A stretch of 8,078 bases of DNA from CAYFRC01 sp050946115 (GTDB taxonomy: Bacteria > Bacillota > Clostridia > Christensenellales > Aristaeellaceae), in the NCBI GenBank assembly GCA_050946115.1, contig JBMNUF010000043.1, forward strand, positions 1 through 8,078, written 5' to 3'. The number at the start of each line of letters is the position of its first letter. Position 1 is the first letter of the stretch. Made by a program: the position numbers and the translations under genes. Shown here piece by piece: positions 6,620 to 8,078 of the stretch. The notes below the pieces were generated by a model. The model ran no database searches and was not told the origin of the DNA. It saw nothing but the letters and a program-made list of their open reading frames with translations.

Positions 6620-7090
6620 TTAATACTTCTCCGTTCGCCGCAGGGAGCGCAGTTTGTTCCGCATCTCGCCTGCCGCCCAATCCGCCTTTTCCTCCTCAGT
6701 TTCAAGGCGCAGGCGCGGCACCTCGCAGGGCTTTTCGTCATCGTCCAGCGCGACCAACACGACGTATGCCGTATTGATGCATACCCTGCCCCCGTCCAAG
6801 TGCTCGGCGTAGCTCTTTACGCAGACTTCCATGGACGTGCGCCCCACGTAGGTAATCTTGCCGCACAAAAGCACCGTATCGCCGAGGTATGCCGCCGCCT
6901 GAAACGTCAGCGTATCCACGACCGCCGTAGTGACGGTGCACTCGGAGTGCCTGCGCGCGACGACGCCCGCGACGATGTCGATCCACTGCATGATTTGTCC
7001 GCCGAACAGGCGGTTATCGGCGTTGAGCATCCCCGGCATGAGGATCTGCACATGCTCCGTATACGAATCTTTTGTCGTCTTTTCCCGCAT
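6620..7090 (-). CDS. Hotdog-fold acyl-CoA thioesterase (YciA/YkhA/BACH type)
   Basis: 156 aa, the usual size of single-domain bacterial acyl-CoA hydrolases, which cleave acyl-CoA to fatty acid and CoA in the cytoplasm. The diagnostic segment NADNRLFGGQIMQWID (23-38) carries the conserved Asn and Asp38 of the active site and starts the central hotdog helix. The strands TTAVVDTLTFQAAAYLGDTVLLCGKITYVGRTSMEV (54-89) match the family core. The charged C-terminal tail (130-156) is ordinary for the group. The ATG at 7090 was chosen because AAGG lies 7 bases upstream and a perfect promoter sits at 7122-7150. A longer in-frame start at 7195 would put that promoter inside the gene. First gene of an operon with the sugar kinase and mnmG. 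Chain-length preference cannot be read from sequence. Confidence 0.92.
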   Translation of the reverse strand: MREKTTKDSYTEHVQILMPGMLNADNRLFGGQIMQWIDIVAGVVARRHSECTVTTAVVDTLTFQAAAYLGDTVLLCGKITYVGRTSMEVCVKSYAEHLDGGRVCINTAYVVLVALDDDEKPCEVPRLRLETEEEKADWAAGEMRNKLRSLRRTEKY

Positions 7091-7121
7091 ATGTCGCCCT
7101 TCTTTATTTCGATATGTGCGT

Positions 7122-7150
7122 ATTATACGCCCTTTCGCCGTGCCTGTCAA
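7122..7150 (-). promoter_or_regulatory. Perfect-consensus sigma-70/sigma-A promoter of the thioesterase-kinase-mnmG operon
   Basis: On the minus strand TTGACA (7150-7145) is followed after exactly 17 bases by TATAAT (7127-7122), a 12/12 match to consensus. The predicted start is near 7115, giving a short leader of about 25 bases before the ATG at 7090. The next feature upstream is the end of the ISL3-family element, whose proposed boundary is only 15 bases from the -35. Confidence 0.9.
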
Positions 7151-7165
7151 ACAAGGCATTCCAAA

Positions 7166-7191
7166 GGGTCTTCTCTTATTACCGTGAGAAG
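7166..7191. repeat. Putative terminal inverted repeat of the ISL3 element, with internal hairpin
   Basis: The tip begins GGGTCTTC. Inside it, CTTCTC (7170-7175) and GAGAAG (7186-7191) form a six-base inverted repeat around a ten-base loop, directly after the transposase stop codon. It could serve transposase binding or weak transcript termination. No T-tract follows on the minus strand. The partner repeat is not visible. Confidence 0.45.
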
Positions 7192-8078
7192 TCACTCAAA
7201 GAGCGGAATGCAGTCCGGTTTGAGCCTTCCGACCATAAGCATGATCATACAACGGAAGCCTTCGTAAGTGGGAAAGCCGCGTGCTTTTCGCTTTGCCGCT
7301 TGGATTAGGCTGTTCAGACCTTCCGAAACGGCGTTGGTCAGCCGGGCGGCAAAGTAGTTAAGAATCTCCCGCTCGTTCTCCTTGAGCGTCTGCGCTGCCG
7401 ATTTCATCGGCTCTAAACGACTTCTTCGCATCCAACGGCACAGCTTGTCAAAACAGGCTTTTCCTTCGGCAATCGTCTTTGCCCTATACATCTCGTCCAG
7501 ACTCTGCACCATTCGGAACGCACGACCGGTTTTCGGGTACGCCTTGCTCAATGTGTCCACCTTCAAACGCTGGCCCTCTGTCATTCGCGCCTCAGGAATC
7601 ATCAGAAGCTTGCGCCCGGCATCTCGACGTTTCGATTGACGCCCCTGTTCTTCTATGCGCACTTTATTCAGGGCATCAAGCAATAGCTTCTTCACATGAA
7701 ACTTGTCAATCGTCCGTTTGGCATTTGGAAAACACACGCTCACGCCCGCCTTATACGCTCCAGACATATCACATGTCACGCGCTCGATCTCTGCGCTGTC
7801 GCCTTTATGCGCGTCCAGATATGTCGAAAAACGTTCTACTGTCGCAGCGTCTCGCCCCTCCTCTACGTCGATTACCTTGTGAGAAGCTCCGTCTATTATC
7901 ACTGTTACATAGCTCTGCCCGCGTTTGAATGATGTTTCGTCGATGTGCAACATCTTTACATCGCTCAAGTTCTGCTTCTCTTCCGCATGGCTGACCCAGT
8001 ACCGCAGAATGTGCGTCAGCGCCGTTCCGCTTATCCTCAGCACCTTGCGCGCTTCGTTCACCGTCATTGCACTCAATA
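7192..8078 (-). CDS. ISL3-family transposase, partial (N-terminus beyond window)
   Basis: About 295 residues of a DDE transposase that moves its own element by cutting and joining DNA ends. The frame is open to the right edge; the TTG at 8076 is probably internal, because the family is usually about 400-430 aa with an N-terminal zinc-finger and helix-turn-helix DNA-binding region, and that part is missing here. Numbered from that TTG, the catalytic triad is D46 in HIDETSF, D103 in CDMSGAY and E252 in SEGLNS. The long insert between the second D and E and the conserved LNSLIQAAKRKARGF (254-268) are typical of DDE_Tnp_ISL3. No frameshift or internal stop is seen, so the visible part looks intact and possibly active. 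It is transcribed toward the thioesterase operon. Confidence 0.93.
   Translation of the reverse strand, partial: LSAMTVNEARKVLRISGTALTHILRYWVSHAEEKQNLSDVKMLHIDETSFKRGQSYVTVIIDGASHKVIDVEEGRDAATVERFSTYLDAHKGDSAEIERVTCDMSGAYKAGVSVCFPNAKRTIDKFHVKKLLLDALNKVRIEEQGRQSKRRDAGRKLLMIPEARMTEGQRLKVDTLSKAYPKTGRAFRMVQSLDEMYRAKTIAEGKACFDKLCRWMRRSRLEPMKSAAQTLKENEREILNYFAARLTNAVSEGLNSLIQAAKRKARGFPTYEGFRCMIMLMVGRLKPDCIPLFE

Larger units (their letters stand above)
7166..8078 (-). mobile_element. ISL3-family insertion sequence, partial (cut by the window edge)
   Basis: The element contains an ISL3-type transposase whose stop codon is 26 bases from the proposed element end at 7166. The end sequence GGGTCTTC (7166-7173) resembles, by memory, the GGCTCTTC-like tips of ISL3 family inverted repeats (7 of 8). 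The other end and the second copy of the target duplication lie outside the window, so the boundary is provisional. If the family's usual 8-base duplication applies, this flank would be ATTCCAAA (7158-7165). The base composition looks less GC-rich than the neighbouring mnmG gene by eye. Confidence 0.75.

Noticed and set aside
7091..7195. In-frame 5' extension of the thioesterase gene from 7195
   Set aside because: It spans the perfect promoter and the IS end; the family N-terminus and a ribosome binding site fit 7090.
1..8078. CRISPR array, tRNA/rRNA genes, prophage or defence genes
   Set aside because: No spaced direct repeats, no tRNA-like cloverleaf and no phage or defence protein families seen; gene content is housekeeping plus one insertion sequence.

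Overview
The window reads as ordinary chromosome from an anaerobic, moderately GC-rich member of the Firmicutes (a Clostridia-type gut bacterium is my best guess). Three things point that way: an oxygen-sensitive class III ribonucleotide reductase, a UgpC/MsmX-type sugar-transporter ATPase whose sequence looks clostridial, and strong GGAGG-type ribosome binding sites with sigma-A style promoters. The genus cannot be told from sequence reading alone.

Layout. Bases 21-1142 (minus) encode a stand-alone carbohydrate ABC transporter ATPase. A 384-base divergent intergenic region (1143-1526) holds its leader with a perfect GC-rich inverted repeat, a likely promoter with an overlapping palindrome, and then the plus-strand promoter of nrdD. 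The nrdD promoter has an NrdR-box-like site exactly filling its spacer and a weaker second box just past the start point. nrdD itself runs 1527-3845, followed by a strong intrinsic terminator whose T-tract touches the stop codon of the convergent mnmG gene.

On the minus strand, a compact operon runs from about 7115 down to 3899: a hotdog-fold acyl-CoA thioesterase (start 7090), a PfkB-family sugar kinase (3-base gap), and mnmG (12-base gap, TTG start). It is driven by a promoter matching the sigma-70/sigma-A consensus perfectly (TTGACA, 17 bases, TATAAT). Right beside that promoter lies one end of an ISL3-family insertion sequence. Its transposase gene enters from the right edge of the window, so the element is cut by the window boundary.

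The genes cover sugar import (ATPase), sugar-phosphate metabolism (kinase), acyl-CoA turnover, anaerobic dNTP synthesis and tRNA wobble-uridine modification. I see no prophage, CRISPR array, toxin-antitoxin or defence module, and no credible new biological system. The most worthwhile points are regulatory: the NrdR-type arrangement at nrdD, the foldable nrdD leader, and the insertion sequence abutting a perfect promoter.
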